A stretch of 27,914 bases of DNA from an uncultured Prevotellaceae bacterium (GTDB taxonomy: Bacteria > Bacteroidota > Bacteroidia > Bacteroidales > Bacteroidaceae). Position 1 is the stretch's first letter, and each line of letters opens with the position of its first letter. The stretch spans positions 1 to 27,914 of the forward strand of contig CALAVF010000114.1 of assembly GCA_937892315.1 (NCBI GenBank), in the 5' to 3' direction. A program made the translations under genes and the position numbers. The notes beneath the pieces are model-generated. The model made no database searches. It had not been told where the DNA came from and worked only from the letters and a program-made list of their open reading frames with translations. Positions 7,198-15,855 of this stretch are shown piece after piece.

Positions 7198-7905
7198 TTA
7201 TGCCCAGTTGTCACGCAACTGATAGTAGGCAGCCACCTCGGCGAAGAGGATGACAACCGCAGCAAAGTAGGCACCCACGCAGCAGCAAAGGAAGCCGACA
7301 AGGATGATGCCGATGAAGGCGAAGCCCAAGCCGATGAGGGCGAGAAGATTGCCTTTCGTCATGCCCCAACTTGCCTTGATTGCCTCGAACACGCCTGCCT
7401 CCGGGTTGTTGATGACATAGAGCGGAGCGAAGACCAGACGAGGCGCCACAAAGAAGAATGGCACAACGCAACAGAACAATGCGATACTGTCGATGATGTC
7501 CACAAGGATTTGTACGACGAAATACTTCACGTACACTCCCACAGGAAGTTTGAAGGCGTTGAAAGAAACGCTGTCCATCGTGCCGCCCACGAGACCGAGG
7601 GCGAGGTTGTAAAGACCCACGTAGAGCAGGATGTCAATCACCGCACCGAGGAGGACTCCGAAGGTGGAAGCACCACTTGTGTAGAGATTGGAGAACTGCT
7701 GAAGAGCCTCCATGTCACCCTGAGCCATACGCTCGCTCATACGCTGTATTTCAGCAGCATCCATGCTGGGACCGAAAAGGCTCTGAATACCGTTCACCAA
7801 CAAACTGATAATCAGAATAATTACTGCAATGACGAGACCATGCTTTTTCGCATATTCCCATCCCGTGCCGATGGCACCACTTACACTTAATGAATAATTT
7901 GCCAT
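7198..7905 (-). CDS. polytopic membrane protein of unknown function
   Basis: 235 residues, not assigned to a named family with confidence. Hydrophobic segments are visible near residues 25-42 (VIAVIILIISLLVNGI), 80-105, 124-150, 150-172 (FFFVAPRLVFAPLYV) and 187-228, so it is an inner-membrane protein with about five or six helices. The layout, with a PRLVFAPLYVINNPEAGVFEAIKASW stretch before the last helices, resembles the DUF975/YciC-type or glycerophosphodiester phosphodiesterase membrane domains common in Bacteroidetes. It starts 31 nt after the ypfJ-like gene and probably shares its transcript. Confidence 0.8.
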   Translation of the reverse strand: MANYSLSVSGAIGTGWEYAKKHGLVIAVIILIISLLVNGIQSLFGPSMDAAEIQRMSERMAQGDMEALQQFSNLYTSGASTFGVLLGAVIDILLYVGLYNLALGLVGGTMDSVSFNAFKLPVGVYVKYFVVQILVDIIDSIALFCCVVPFFFVAPRLVFAPLYVINNPEAGVFEAIKASWGMTKGNLLALIGLGFAFIGIILVGFLCCCVGAYFAAVVILFAEVAAYYQLRDNWA

Positions 7906-7936
7906 AATTTGTTGTTATTAAGTAATGAATGAATGT

Positions 7937-8830
7937 TTACAATTCATTGTAGTTGTACGAGAACGTGTCGCCCTGCGAGAGTTGACCCGTGGTGAAGCCT
8001 CGCTTGAACCACTTGATACGCTGCTGGCTGGTGCCGTGGTTGAACGACTCGGGCACGGCATAACCTTGTGCTTTCTTCTGCAGGTAGTCGTCGCCGATGA
8101 CCTGGGCGGTGCTGATGGCTTCCTCCAGGTCGCCCTCTTCGAGCGAGCCGAACATGTGCTGCTCGTGATATGCCCAGATGCCGGCGTAGCAGTCGGCTTG
8201 CAACTCTATCTGCACACTCACCTTGTTGGCGTCGCTCTGCGAGAGCCTTGCCATCTTCTCGTGCGCCCTGCTGAGGTTGCCGAGCAGATACTGCACGTGG
8301 TGACCCACCTCGTGAGCAATCACGTAGGCGTAGGCAAAGTCGCCGTCAGCCCCGAGGGATTGCTTCATGGTAGTGAAGAACGAGAGGTCGATATAGACAC
8401 ACTGGTCTGCCGAGCAGTAGAAAGGACCTACGCTGGCGGTTGCGCCACCGCAGCCCGACTGCACGGAGCCGTTGAAGAAAACAAGTGTGGGAGCCTCGTA
8501 GGTCTTGCCGAGTTTCTTGAACTCTGCCGTCCACACGTCCTCGGTGGAGGCAAGCACCTGCTTGGCAAAGTGTTCCAGTTCCTGCTCTTGAGCGGTAGGC
8601 TCGTAGGGCTCGTTCTGCCCGTTGGCACCCATCGTCACGCTGGTCAGGTCGCCAGCCGAAGTGGCTGCCTGAAAGGCGGTGCCGAGGTCACCCGTGGTGA
8701 AGTAGGTGATCAGACCTATCACAATCATTGCACCGATGCCAAGTCCACCCTTGCCACCGAGTTTCAAACCGCCACCGCCACTTCGGCGGTCTTGCACGTT
8801 CGAACTTTCTCTTCTTCCGTCAAGTCTCAT
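7937..8830 (-). CDS. ypfJ: YpfJ-family neutral zinc metallopeptidase
   Basis: 297 residues, the family's usual size. A short polar N-terminus with a Gly-rich stretch (18-31) leads into one transmembrane helix (about 31-47, IGAMIVIGLITYFTT), so the peptidase domain is probably periplasmic. The zinc-binding motif HEVGHH is at 173-178, and the third ligand is probably E209 in QIELQADCYAGIW. SGCGGATASVGPFYCSADQCVYIDLSF is the conserved segment upstream of it. Substrates are unknown in the family. It has its own promoter (8862-8894) and heads a two-gene transcript with the membrane protein at 7198-7905. Confidence 0.92.
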   Translation of the reverse strand: MRLDGRRESSNVQDRRSGGGGLKLGGKGGLGIGAMIVIGLITYFTTGDLGTAFQAATSAGDLTSVTMGANGQNEPYEPTAQEQELEHFAKQVLASTEDVWTAEFKKLGKTYEAPTLVFFNGSVQSGCGGATASVGPFYCSADQCVYIDLSFFTTMKQSLGADGDFAYAYVIAHEVGHHVQYLLGNLSRAHEKMARLSQSDANKVSVQIELQADCYAGIWAYHEQHMFGSLEEGDLEEAISTAQVIGDDYLQKKAQGYAVPESFNHGTSQQRIKWFKRGFTTGQLSQGDTFSYNYNEL

Positions 8831-8861
8831 AATCTTGTCATTTTAAGGTTCGTAATTTGTG

Positions 8862-8894
8862 CAAAGTTAAGAATCTTTTTTCTTTTTTAACAAA
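8862..8894 (-). promoter_or_regulatory. promoter of the ypfJ-like gene
   Basis: Minus strand: TTTG at 8891-8894, 21 nt, TAACTTTG at 8862-8869. Both elements and the spacing fit the Bacteroidetes consensus. Confidence 0.7.
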
Positions 8895-8920
8895 AAGTAT
8901 GTTATAAAATAGAAATTCCG

Positions 8921-8951
8921 TTGCTTAATATCGCCAAAGTCACTAACTTTG
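8921..8951 (+). promoter_or_regulatory. promoter of ridA
   Basis: TAACTTTG at 8944-8951, preceded 19 nt upstream by TTGC at 8921-8924, an imperfect -33 element. The ATG is at 8987, giving a leader of about 30 nt. Confidence 0.55.
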
Positions 8952-8986
8952 CCCCGAAAACAACACATATTTAGCATGTTTTAAAG

Positions 8987-9361
8987 ATGAAAGCACTGAA
9001 CACAACTAATGCACCTGCTGCCATCGGCCCCTACAGCCAGGCTATCGAGGCGAATGGCACCGTGTACGTGAGCGGACAACTCCCCATCAATCCTGCCACG
9101 GGCGAATTTGCCGAAGGCGGCATTCAGGCGGAGGCACGCCAGAGCCTGACAAACATTCAGAACATCCTTGCCACCGAGGGGCTGACCATGCAGAACGTGG
9201 TGAAAGTCACGGTGCTGCTGGCAGACATCGGCAACTTCGCCGCCGTGAACGAGGTCTATGCCGAGTTCTTCAAGGCACCCTACCCCGCCCGCTCTGCCTT
9301 TGCCGTGGCTGCACTGCCCAAGGGCGCGAACATCGAGATTGAGGCGATTGCCGTGAAATAG
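8987..9361 (+). CDS. ridA: RidA family 2-iminobutanoate/2-iminopropanoate deaminase
   Basis: 124-residue cytoplasmic enzyme that hydrolyses reactive enamine/imine intermediates released by PLP enzymes such as threonine dehydratase. It has the full RidA signature: GPYSQAI (Y16), YVSGQLPINPATGE, and the catalytic arginine R102 in PYPARSAFAVAALPKGANIEIEAIA with E118. Length matches the family. It is followed after 38 nt by a TonB-C protein gene that may be co-transcribed. Confidence 0.95.
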   Translation: MKALNTTNAPAAIGPYSQAIEANGTVYVSGQLPINPATGEFAEGGIQAEARQSLTNIQNILATEGLTMQNVVKVTVLLADIGNFAAVNEVYAEFFKAPYPARSAFAVAALPKGANIEIEAIAVK

Positions 9362-9399
9362 AATTTCCATTCCATTAAAACTGAAAAAATAGAACGAAT

Positions 9400-9858
9400 A
9401 TGAAAATGAGCAGAATCATGGCGGTGCTCATGTTGAGTGCCGTGGCCGTGGGTGCCAACGCACAGGCCGAAGCCAAGATGAAGGAACTGCAGGCACAGGG
9501 ATTCGGTGCCCGCAACACGGCTGCACAGGCTGCCGCCAGCAACGAGGCTGTCGCCGAGGTGGCAGAGGGCGATACCGACCCGTCGTTCCCGGGCGGCGAA
9601 ATGTTTCTTCAGGCATACTTGAAGAAGAAACTCATGCACTCTGGCGTGAGCGGCAAGGGCGATGTGGTCATCAGTTTCAAGGTGGACAAGAAGGGCAACA
9701 TCTATGGTGCCGAAGTGACCCAGTCGGCTGGCAGCACACTGGACACCGCCGCCTTCAACATTGTCACAGGTATGCCACGTTGGAAGCCAGGACAGACCAA
9801 CGGCGAACCTGCCGACAAGCCGGCACAGGTGACCGTCAGTTTTGGAAAAGAAGATTAA
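9400..9858 (+). CDS. secreted protein with a TonB C-terminal-like domain
   Basis: 152 residues. A signal peptide (MKMSRIMAVLMLSAVAVGANAQ) is followed by an Ala/Glu-rich spacer (23-60). The TonB-C-like fold then spans about 63-150: FPGGEMFLQAYLKKKLMHS, GDVVISFKVDKKGNIYGAEVTQS, LDTAAFNIVTGMPRWKPGQTNG, KPAQVTVSF. There is no N-terminal transmembrane anchor or Pro-rich region, so it is not a canonical TonB energy transducer. Such stand-alone periplasmic domains are common in Bacteroidetes and of unknown role. It lies 38 nt after ridA. Confidence 0.85.
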   Translation: MKMSRIMAVLMLSAVAVGANAQAEAKMKELQAQGFGARNTAAQAAASNEAVAEVAEGDTDPSFPGGEMFLQAYLKKKLMHSGVSGKGDVVISFKVDKKGNIYGAEVTQSAGSTLDTAAFNIVTGMPRWKPGQTNGEPADKPAQVTVSFGKED

Positions 9859-9870
9859 GTGCTAGTTGCT

Positions 9871-9946
9871 ACCTCGATGCGTATCAATTCATGTCGAGGT
9901 CACAAATGAATACAATACCTCGACACGAATTAACTCGTGTCGAGGT
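9871..9946. repeat. palindromic intergenic repeat, copy 2
   Basis: Inverted repeat with 30-bp arms at 9871-9900 and 9917-9946. The ends of both arms are ACCTCGA and TCGAGGT. The left arm shares ATGCGTATCAATTC with the other copies, and the flank CTAGTTGCTACC is shared with copies 3 and 4. It lies between the convergent TonB-C (+) and GH2 (-) genes and fills that gap, so it may also serve as a two-way terminator. Confidence 0.9.
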
Positions 9947-9977
9947 ATTATCGTTTGACGTTTCGGCAAAAACGGCA

Positions 9978-12644
9978 TCAAGGCTTGGAGGTCAAGCCGA
10001 CACAGGGGATTTCTACCGCACAACCCGCCAAACCTTCACTCGTGGCAGATAGGATTGCCGTGCCTTCCATGCCGGCAACGCCTTGCAGAACGACCAAGCA
10101 CTTGCCATAGAAGGCTCGACGCTTGTCGTCTTGGAAACGCTCCAGCGAGATGGGGGAACCATTGTCAACTCCGGCAATGATGCACGGACCGAACGCATGG
10201 AACTGGATGAGGTTGGAGGCATTCGGGCACGGATTGCCATCTGCATCGCACACTTGCACCTCCACATACATCAAGTCACGCCCGTCGGCAAACATTCTTG
10301 CCCTGCTGGGCGACAGAGTCACGATGGCGGGTTTGCCCGCCGTCTTCGTCACGGTCTCGGTCACGACCGCACCGTTCTTGTAGGAGACAGCCTTGATTTC
10401 GCCCGGTGCGTACTTCACTCGCCACCACACATGCAGCGAGTCCAGTCCGTCGCCCTTGCTCTTCCTGCCTTGGCTTTCGCCGTTCACGAAGAGTTCCACC
10501 TCATCAGCGTTGTTGTAGTATGCCCAAAGGTCCACCATGCCGTTCTCGTCGAGAAGGCTCGGCGCGATGTCGTCGCCAGCGTAGGCCTCGTCGCCCCAGT
10601 TCCAGTGAGGGAAAATATGCAGCACGGTGTCGGTGGTCAGTTCCGACTTGTAGAGATATGCCACGTCCTTGGGGAAGCCGGCAAGGTCGAAGATGCCGAA
10701 GTAGGACGAGCGAGCAGGCCATCCGTAGGGGGTGGGCTCGCCGATGTAGTCAAAGCCCGTCCAGACGTATTGCCCCGTTATCCAAGGGTTTTTCTTCATC
10801 AGCAGCAGGGTCTCCTCGTGGGTGCTGCCCCACGGTGCGTGACAATTGTCGTAGGCGGAGCAGGAGAAGGTGGAGTCCTCGAACGGCTTGTCCCAACGCT
10901 CGGGCCAGAGGAACTCATGGTTGGACGGCATACGGTAGTAGCCACGGGTCATCAGCGCCGAATTGCTCTCGGTGATGATGAACGGCTTGCCAGGGAAGTT
11001 CTTGTGTACGTCGGGGATGTTCTGGTTGTGGTAGTTGTAGCCGATGATGTCGAGGGCACCCGACTTGAAGAGATGGTTGCCGGGGTTCGGTTCGTTGCAT
11101 CCCGCCGTGATGGGACGGGTAGGGTCGAGATTCCGCACAAAGTCAGCCAACTTCTTGGTCAGGAGGGAATTGACACTCATCTCACCGTCTTCGCCAGCCA
11201 GCATCTCGGCAGAATGGCCGAAGTTGAGAATGAGGTTCGCCTCCTCCAGCGAAAGGGTGTCGGCATTGGCATCGCTCCACTGCTCCAGCACCTCGTTGCC
11301 GATGCTCCACATGAGGATGGAAGGATGGTTGCGGTCTCTCACCACGAAGTCGTGCAGGTCACGCTCGTGCCACTCGTTGAAGTAGCGGGCATAGTCGTTC
11401 GCCGTCTTCTTCTTTCGCCACATGTCGAAGGACTCGTCCATGACGATGAAGCCCATCTCGTCGCACAGGTCGAGCAGTTCGGGCGATGGCGGATTGTGGG
11501 AACAGCGGATGCCGTTGATGCCCATCCACTTCAGATAATACAATTGGCGAACCATTGCCGTCGTATTTGCCACTGCACCCATGCAACCAAAGTCGTGGTG
11601 GTTGCACACACCTTGAATCTGATAGGGCTTCCCGTTGAGTGTCAAGCCTTTGTCGGTGAAGGAGAACTGACGGAAGCCGATGGGAGTGATATAATCATCC
11701 CATGTAATCTCCATATTCTTGAACCTCCACCCAATGTCGGTCATGGTCAATTTCCATGCTTTTTTCATCTTCTCTTTCATGGTCTGCACAGGGTCAACAC
11801 GAGTGAGAACCCGATAAAGAGAAGGACTTTCGGGACTCCACAAATCCACATTTTTCAGAGACAGTTCCTGCTTCACCGTAACCGTGTCACCTGCTTTCAC
11901 CTCCACTTCCTCCGTCTTGAAGGCAAGGGCTTTCCAACTTTGCGATTTCAACAAATATTGCCTCACCGCCACTTTCTTGTCCACATCCCCGCTGTTGCGA
12001 ATCGTTGTCCGTATCGTCACGAGGGCTTTCTTGGCGACGGCTTTGCCTTTCTTGGTAACAATGTCGCTGACTTCTGTCGTTACATACGTACCGTTGGGCT
12101 CCATGTGTATGAGAGGTTGCACGGTCAACCACACATTGCGATAGATACCACAGCCCGAATACCAACGGCTGTTGGGCTGGTCGCTGTTATCGACTCGCAC
12201 AGCCACCACATTCTCCTTACCTATATTTATATAAGGGGTGATGTCGTAGCCAAAGGAGATGTAGCCGTAAGGACGGGTGCCAAGTTCGTGGCCGTTCACC
12301 CACACGGTGGCGTTCATGTATGCCCCGTCGAAGTCAAGACGGAAACGGCGGCTTGCGGCTTTCTCATCGATGGTAAACGTCTTCCTGTACCACCCCACTC
12401 CACCAGGCAAGGCTCCACCGCCTGTGCCCGATGGGTTGTCGATGGAAAAGTCACCTTCAATCGCCCAGTCATGCGGCAAGTTCAACTGCCTCCAACAGGA
12501 GTCGTTCACCTCTGCTGCACTATAGTCCGCCGACTTGTCAGCCAACATAAAACGCCAGTCGGCAGTGAACAACTGTCGCCCGGCGTCTTGAGCATGGACA
12601 GCCACACAGACTGCCCATGCCATCAGTATCAAAAGTTTCTTCAT
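9978..12644 (-). CDS. GH2 glycoside hydrolase, beta-galactosidase type
   Basis: 888 residues with a signal peptide (MKKLLILMAWAVCVAVHAQ), so periplasmic or surface-located. Domain order: jelly-roll sugar-binding domain (about 25-180, with WYRKTF and GYISFGYDITPYI), Ig-like domain, TIM barrel from about 325, then a DUF4982-type domain (about 660-730) and a C-terminal Ig-like domain. Predicted catalytic residues are acid/base E451 in WSIGNEV and nucleophile E559 in FIITES. GIRCSHNPP is the usual barrel motif. It starts 6 nt after the GH31 stop, so the two are co-transcribed. Partnering an alpha-xylosidase fits removal of galactose from galactosylated xylose branches, as in xyloglucan; this specificity is inference. 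Confidence 0.9.
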   Translation of the reverse strand: MKKLLILMAWAVCVAVHAQDAGRQLFTADWRFMLADKSADYSAAEVNDSCWRQLNLPHDWAIEGDFSIDNPSGTGGGALPGGVGWYRKTFTIDEKAASRRFRLDFDGAYMNATVWVNGHELGTRPYGYISFGYDITPYINIGKENVVAVRVDNSDQPNSRWYSGCGIYRNVWLTVQPLIHMEPNGTYVTTEVSDIVTKKGKAVAKKALVTIRTTIRNSGDVDKKVAVRQYLLKSQSWKALAFKTEEVEVKAGDTVTVKQELSLKNVDLWSPESPSLYRVLTRVDPVQTMKEKMKKAWKLTMTDIGWRFKNMEITWDDYITPIGFRQFSFTDKGLTLNGKPYQIQGVCNHHDFGCMGAVANTTAMVRQLYYLKWMGINGIRCSHNPPSPELLDLCDEMGFIVMDESFDMWRKKKTANDYARYFNEWHERDLHDFVVRDRNHPSILMWSIGNEVLEQWSDANADTLSLEEANLILNFGHSAEMLAGEDGEMSVNSLLTKKLADFVRNLDPTRPITAGCNEPNPGNHLFKSGALDIIGYNYHNQNIPDVHKNFPGKPFIITESNSALMTRGYYRMPSNHEFLWPERWDKPFEDSTFSCSAYDNCHAPWGSTHEETLLLMKKNPWITGQYVWTGFDYIGEPTPYGWPARSSYFGIFDLAGFPKDVAYLYKSELTTDTVLHIFPHWNWGDEAYAGDDIAPSLLDENGMVDLWAYYNNADEVELFVNGESQGRKSKGDGLDSLHVWWRVKYAPGEIKAVSYKNGAVVTETVTKTAGKPAIVTLSPSRARMFADGRDLMYVEVQVCDADGNPCPNASNLIQFHAFGPCIIAGVDNGSPISLERFQDDKRRAFYGKCLVVLQGVAGMEGTAILSATSEGLAGCAVEIPCVGLTSKP

Positions 12645-12650
12645 AAAATC

Positions 12651-15600
12651 TTACAGTTTCACTTCTACCTTCTTGCCGCTATATTTCACCTCCACACCTG
12701 CTGCCTCAGGGTCATAGCCCTGTGCCTTGTCGGCACTGACGGCAACCACGGTGAACGTGCGTTCCTTCAGCATACCAGGGAACTCGCCTGCACGGTCGCC
12801 GACGGTGAGGGTCTTGGTTGCCTCGTCGTAAGTGACAGGGATGCGGGCGAAGCGACCTGCCTCATATCCGTAGTTCGTACCCTCGTCTTCGTAGAGCGTG
12901 AACTTGCCATCGGCTCCCTCATAGACATAGAGACGGATGTTGTCAGCCTTCTTCTGCTGGGTGTACTCGATGGCGGGACCGTAAGGAATGATGCTGCCGG
13001 CACGCACATAGAGTGGGATGTGGTCGTAAGGGGCTGGCACGGTCTTTGCCTCGCCACCCTGCGATGCCACCTTGCCTGTGAAGAAGTCATACCACACGTT
13101 GTCCTTCGGGAAGTACACCTCACGCTGACGGGCACCATACTGATAGACAGGGTTCACCATGATGGCAGGACCAAACATGAACTGATAACCGATGTTCTGC
13201 ACCGCCTTGTCCTTGCCGAAGTCCATGATGAGCGGACGCATGATGGTATAGTCGTTGAAATGAACGTCGGCAGCCAACGAATAAATGTATGGCATGAGGC
13301 GATAACGAAGTTCGAGACACGCCTTGATGACGTTGTAGGCAGGATGACCTTCGGGAGCAATGTTCCAAGGCTCACGGAACGGGAACTGACCGTGTGCACG
13401 GTAAATCGGTGCGAACATGCCCACCTGATGCCAACGGGCATTCAACTCACGCCAGTCACGCAGGTCGTTGCTCTCGATGCCCTTCTCGTCGTAGAGGCTC
13501 TGGGCGGCGGCATAACGCTTCTCCACCGAGAAGCCACCGATGTCCTGACTCCAATAGGGCACACCCGAGATGGAGAAGTTCAGACCTGCCGTAATCTGTG
13601 CCTTCAGGTCTTCCCAACGCGTGCCGATGTCGCCCGACCATGTGGCTGTCGAATAACGCTGCTCGGCAGCGAAACCGTTGCGGGTCAAGAGGAAGACACG
13701 GTTGTTATTCGGCGAGAAGTCGTTGCCGAAGCCCCACTGGTTCCACTTGGCTGTCTTCATCAGCGTCTGGCTGTCCTTGGGGTCGATGCCCTTCTGCTCG
13801 ATGGCGGTCTCGTAGGCACGCTGACCGTCGTAGATTGCCTCGGCATTCACGATGCTGTAGGCATTGAAGAACTCGTCGGATGAACCGTACTTGGTAGGTC
13901 CGCAAAGGAGTTTGCGATACTCAAGATCGGTACAGTCACGCACGTTCGGTTCGGATGCGTCCATCCACCAGGCATCCATGCCGATGGTGCCCAACTTCTC
14001 GTAGAGTTGCCGCCAGAAAATCTTGCGGGCATCCTCGTCGTAAGCATCGTAGAAGGCGTACTTGTAGCCCAGCCAGTCGTAGAGCGAGTCCTTGATGCTC
14101 TGCTGGTAGATCATGCCCTTGTCGTTCAGTTCCTTGAAGTTGTCCACCGTCAAGTAGTACTTGGGCCAGCAGGAAATCATGATTTTGGCATGGTTCTGAT
14201 GGATGGTGTCAATCATGCCGGCAGGGTCGGAGAAGCGTTCGGGGTCGCACTCGAAGGCTCCCCACGAGTCGAACACCCAGTAGTTCCAGTCCATCACGAT
14301 GTTGTCGATGGGCAGATGACGCTCGCGGAATCCAGCCAACGCATCCAATATCTCGCTTTGTGTCTTATAGCGTTCACGGCTCTGCCAGTAACCCAAGAGC
14401 CAATCGGGCATGATTTGCGCCTTGCCTGTCAGGGTGCGGTAGCCGCTGATGACCTCGTCGGCATTGTCGCCAGCGATGAAGTAATAGTCAAGTTGCTTCG
14501 TCATCTCGCTCCAGAAGGAGAGTTTGCCTTGCTCTGCCTCGTCCACAGGAGCGTAGGCACGAAGTCCGCAGTAGGCTTCGCCACCGTCGGGAATCCACTC
14601 CAGACGGAAACTGTACTGCTTGCCTGCCTCGAGGTTCACCGAGAACTTGCGGGCATTGGGATTCCAGGCGGTTCGCCAGATGGTCTGCTCGTCGCTGCCT
14701 GTGCCTGCCACGTCTTCCGTATAGACATCCTTGCCGTCGATATACACTTTCTGATAGCCTGAATAGTAGTGGCAGAACTTGTATTCGCCGCTCTCGTAGG
14801 GCTCGATGGTGCCTTCATACACCACCTTGGCGTTGTCCATCTTGAAGGTCGGCAGGTTCTTCGCCGACTTCAGGTTCTCGAAGTAGATGGAGTCCTCACG
14901 ACGCACGAGTGTCTCTTGGTCAGGAGAAGTGTAAGTGCCCGTCAAGGCTCCTTCCTTGCCGTCCTTGTCGGTCAACTTGAACACTTTCTGCAGTTGGCTG
15001 TAGTCGTTCGGGTTGCCGAAACGGCAGAGGGAGTAACTGTCAAAGAGGATGCCGTAGTTGTTGGACGACACGATGAAGGGGATGCTGACCTTGGTGTTGT
15101 ACTGGAACAACTCTTCGTTCTTGCCCTTGTAGTTCCACTCGTCTGCCTGATGCTGACCGAGTCCGTAGAAGGCTTCGTCTTCGGGACTCTCAAACACCTG
15201 ACGGATGCTCCAGCCCTTGTAGGTCTCTTCCTTGCCGTCGGCATGAGTCTGGGTACACTCGTAGGGGGTGAACTCCTTGCCACCGCCATCCTGTTCATGG
15301 ATGATGAGGTTGCCCACGCTGTCCGTGAACCACACTTCGCCCGTCGATGCCAACACATGGGCACTCAACTGGCTGGTGCTCAGGGTCACAGTGTCGCCAT
15401 GTTCCACCACGCTACACTCCACTTTCCATTCCTGGGGCACGACAATCAGGCTCTGAGGGTCGGCAAACTTCTTTTCTCGGGTGGCGGACACACGGATGAT
15501 TTTCTCACTCACAGCCTCCAGACGCACCAACCGAGGGGTGCTTTCGTCTAACTCCGACTGGGCGATGTGTACGATGGCACCGTCTCTCTTCACTTCGGTG

Positions 15601-15665
15601 GTCTCCGAACCGCAACCTGCCAGCAGCAGCGAGGCAAGTGCAAGGCATACAAGATTCTTCTTCAT
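12651..15665 (-). CDS. GH31 alpha-xylosidase-like lipoprotein with PA14 insert
   Basis: 1004 residues. The N-terminus has a lipobox (LLLAGCGS), so it is a lipoprotein, probably in the outer membrane. An N-terminal beta-sandwich is interrupted by a PA14-like domain (about 275-390, with YEGTIEPYESGEYKF and YQKVYIDGK). The (beta/alpha)8 barrel follows, with predicted nucleophile D569 in WWMDASEPN and acid/base D679 in WSGDIG. C-terminal beta domains complete it. The PA14 insertion and length resemble Bacteroides xyloglucan alpha-xylosidases such as BoGH31A. It heads the GH31-GH2 pair with its own promoter (15725-15756). Confidence 0.92.
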   Translation of the reverse strand: MKKNLVCLALASLLLAGCGSETTEVKRDGAIVHIAQSELDESTPRLVRLEAVSEKIIRVSATREKKFADPQSLIVVPQEWKVECSVVEHGDTVTLSTSQLSAHVLASTGEVWFTDSVGNLIIHEQDGGGKEFTPYECTQTHADGKEETYKGWSIRQVFESPEDEAFYGLGQHQADEWNYKGKNEELFQYNTKVSIPFIVSSNNYGILFDSYSLCRFGNPNDYSQLQKVFKLTDKDGKEGALTGTYTSPDQETLVRREDSIYFENLKSAKNLPTFKMDNAKVVYEGTIEPYESGEYKFCHYYSGYQKVYIDGKDVYTEDVAGTGSDEQTIWRTAWNPNARKFSVNLEAGKQYSFRLEWIPDGGEAYCGLRAYAPVDEAEQGKLSFWSEMTKQLDYYFIAGDNADEVISGYRTLTGKAQIMPDWLLGYWQSRERYKTQSEILDALAGFRERHLPIDNIVMDWNYWVFDSWGAFECDPERFSDPAGMIDTIHQNHAKIMISCWPKYYLTVDNFKELNDKGMIYQQSIKDSLYDWLGYKYAFYDAYDEDARKIFWRQLYEKLGTIGMDAWWMDASEPNVRDCTDLEYRKLLCGPTKYGSSDEFFNAYSIVNAEAIYDGQRAYETAIEQKGIDPKDSQTLMKTAKWNQWGFGNDFSPNNNRVFLLTRNGFAAEQRYSTATWSGDIGTRWEDLKAQITAGLNFSISGVPYWSQDIGGFSVEKRYAAAQSLYDEKGIESNDLRDWRELNARWHQVGMFAPIYRAHGQFPFREPWNIAPEGHPAYNVIKACLELRYRLMPYIYSLAADVHFNDYTIMRPLIMDFGKDKAVQNIGYQFMFGPAIMVNPVYQYGARQREVYFPKDNVWYDFFTGKVASQGGEAKTVPAPYDHIPLYVRAGSIIPYGPAIEYTQQKKADNIRLYVYEGADGKFTLYEDEGTNYGYEAGRFARIPVTYDEATKTLTVGDRAGEFPGMLKERTFTVVAVSADKAQGYDPEAAGVEVKYSGKKVEVKL

Positions 15666-15724
15666 AAAAGTTTTTTGATGGTTATTTAGTCAGTAATTTC
15701 TTCACGTATCTTCATGTGTGAGCA

Positions 15725-15756
15725 CAAAGTTAGCACTTTCTTTTTGTTCTCACAAA
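15725..15756 (-). promoter_or_regulatory. promoter of the GH31-GH2 operon
   Basis: Minus strand: TTTG at 15753-15756, 20 nt, TAACTTTG at 15725-15732. This matches the Bacteroidetes consensus. The TGTAACA/TGTTACA operator found before xylA and the symporter is not seen here. Confidence 0.7.
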
Positions 15757-15796
15757 ATTTCATCGCCAAAAAGTTTCTCAACCTGCCCAATACGAC

Positions 15797-15836
15797 AAGT
15801 CCCCGACGGCAAACGATGCCATCGGGGACTTTTTTA
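15797..15836. terminator. terminator between xylA and GH31
   Basis: 15-bp stem with one mismatch: AAGTCCCCGACGGCA (15797-15811) and TGCCATCGGGGACTT (15817-15831), with a 5-nt loop. A T run follows on the + strand. It lies 20 nt past the xylA stop and separates xylA from the GH31-GH2 transcript. Confidence 0.75.
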
Positions 15837-15855
15837 TATAAAGATGTGTAGAGAC

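Noticed and set aside
10083..13883. Open frame of 1266 codons on the + strand
   Set aside because: It lies entirely antisense to the GH2 and GH31 genes, whose catalytic motifs are intact. The His/Val/Arg-rich translation is a typical shadow of GC-rich coding DNA.
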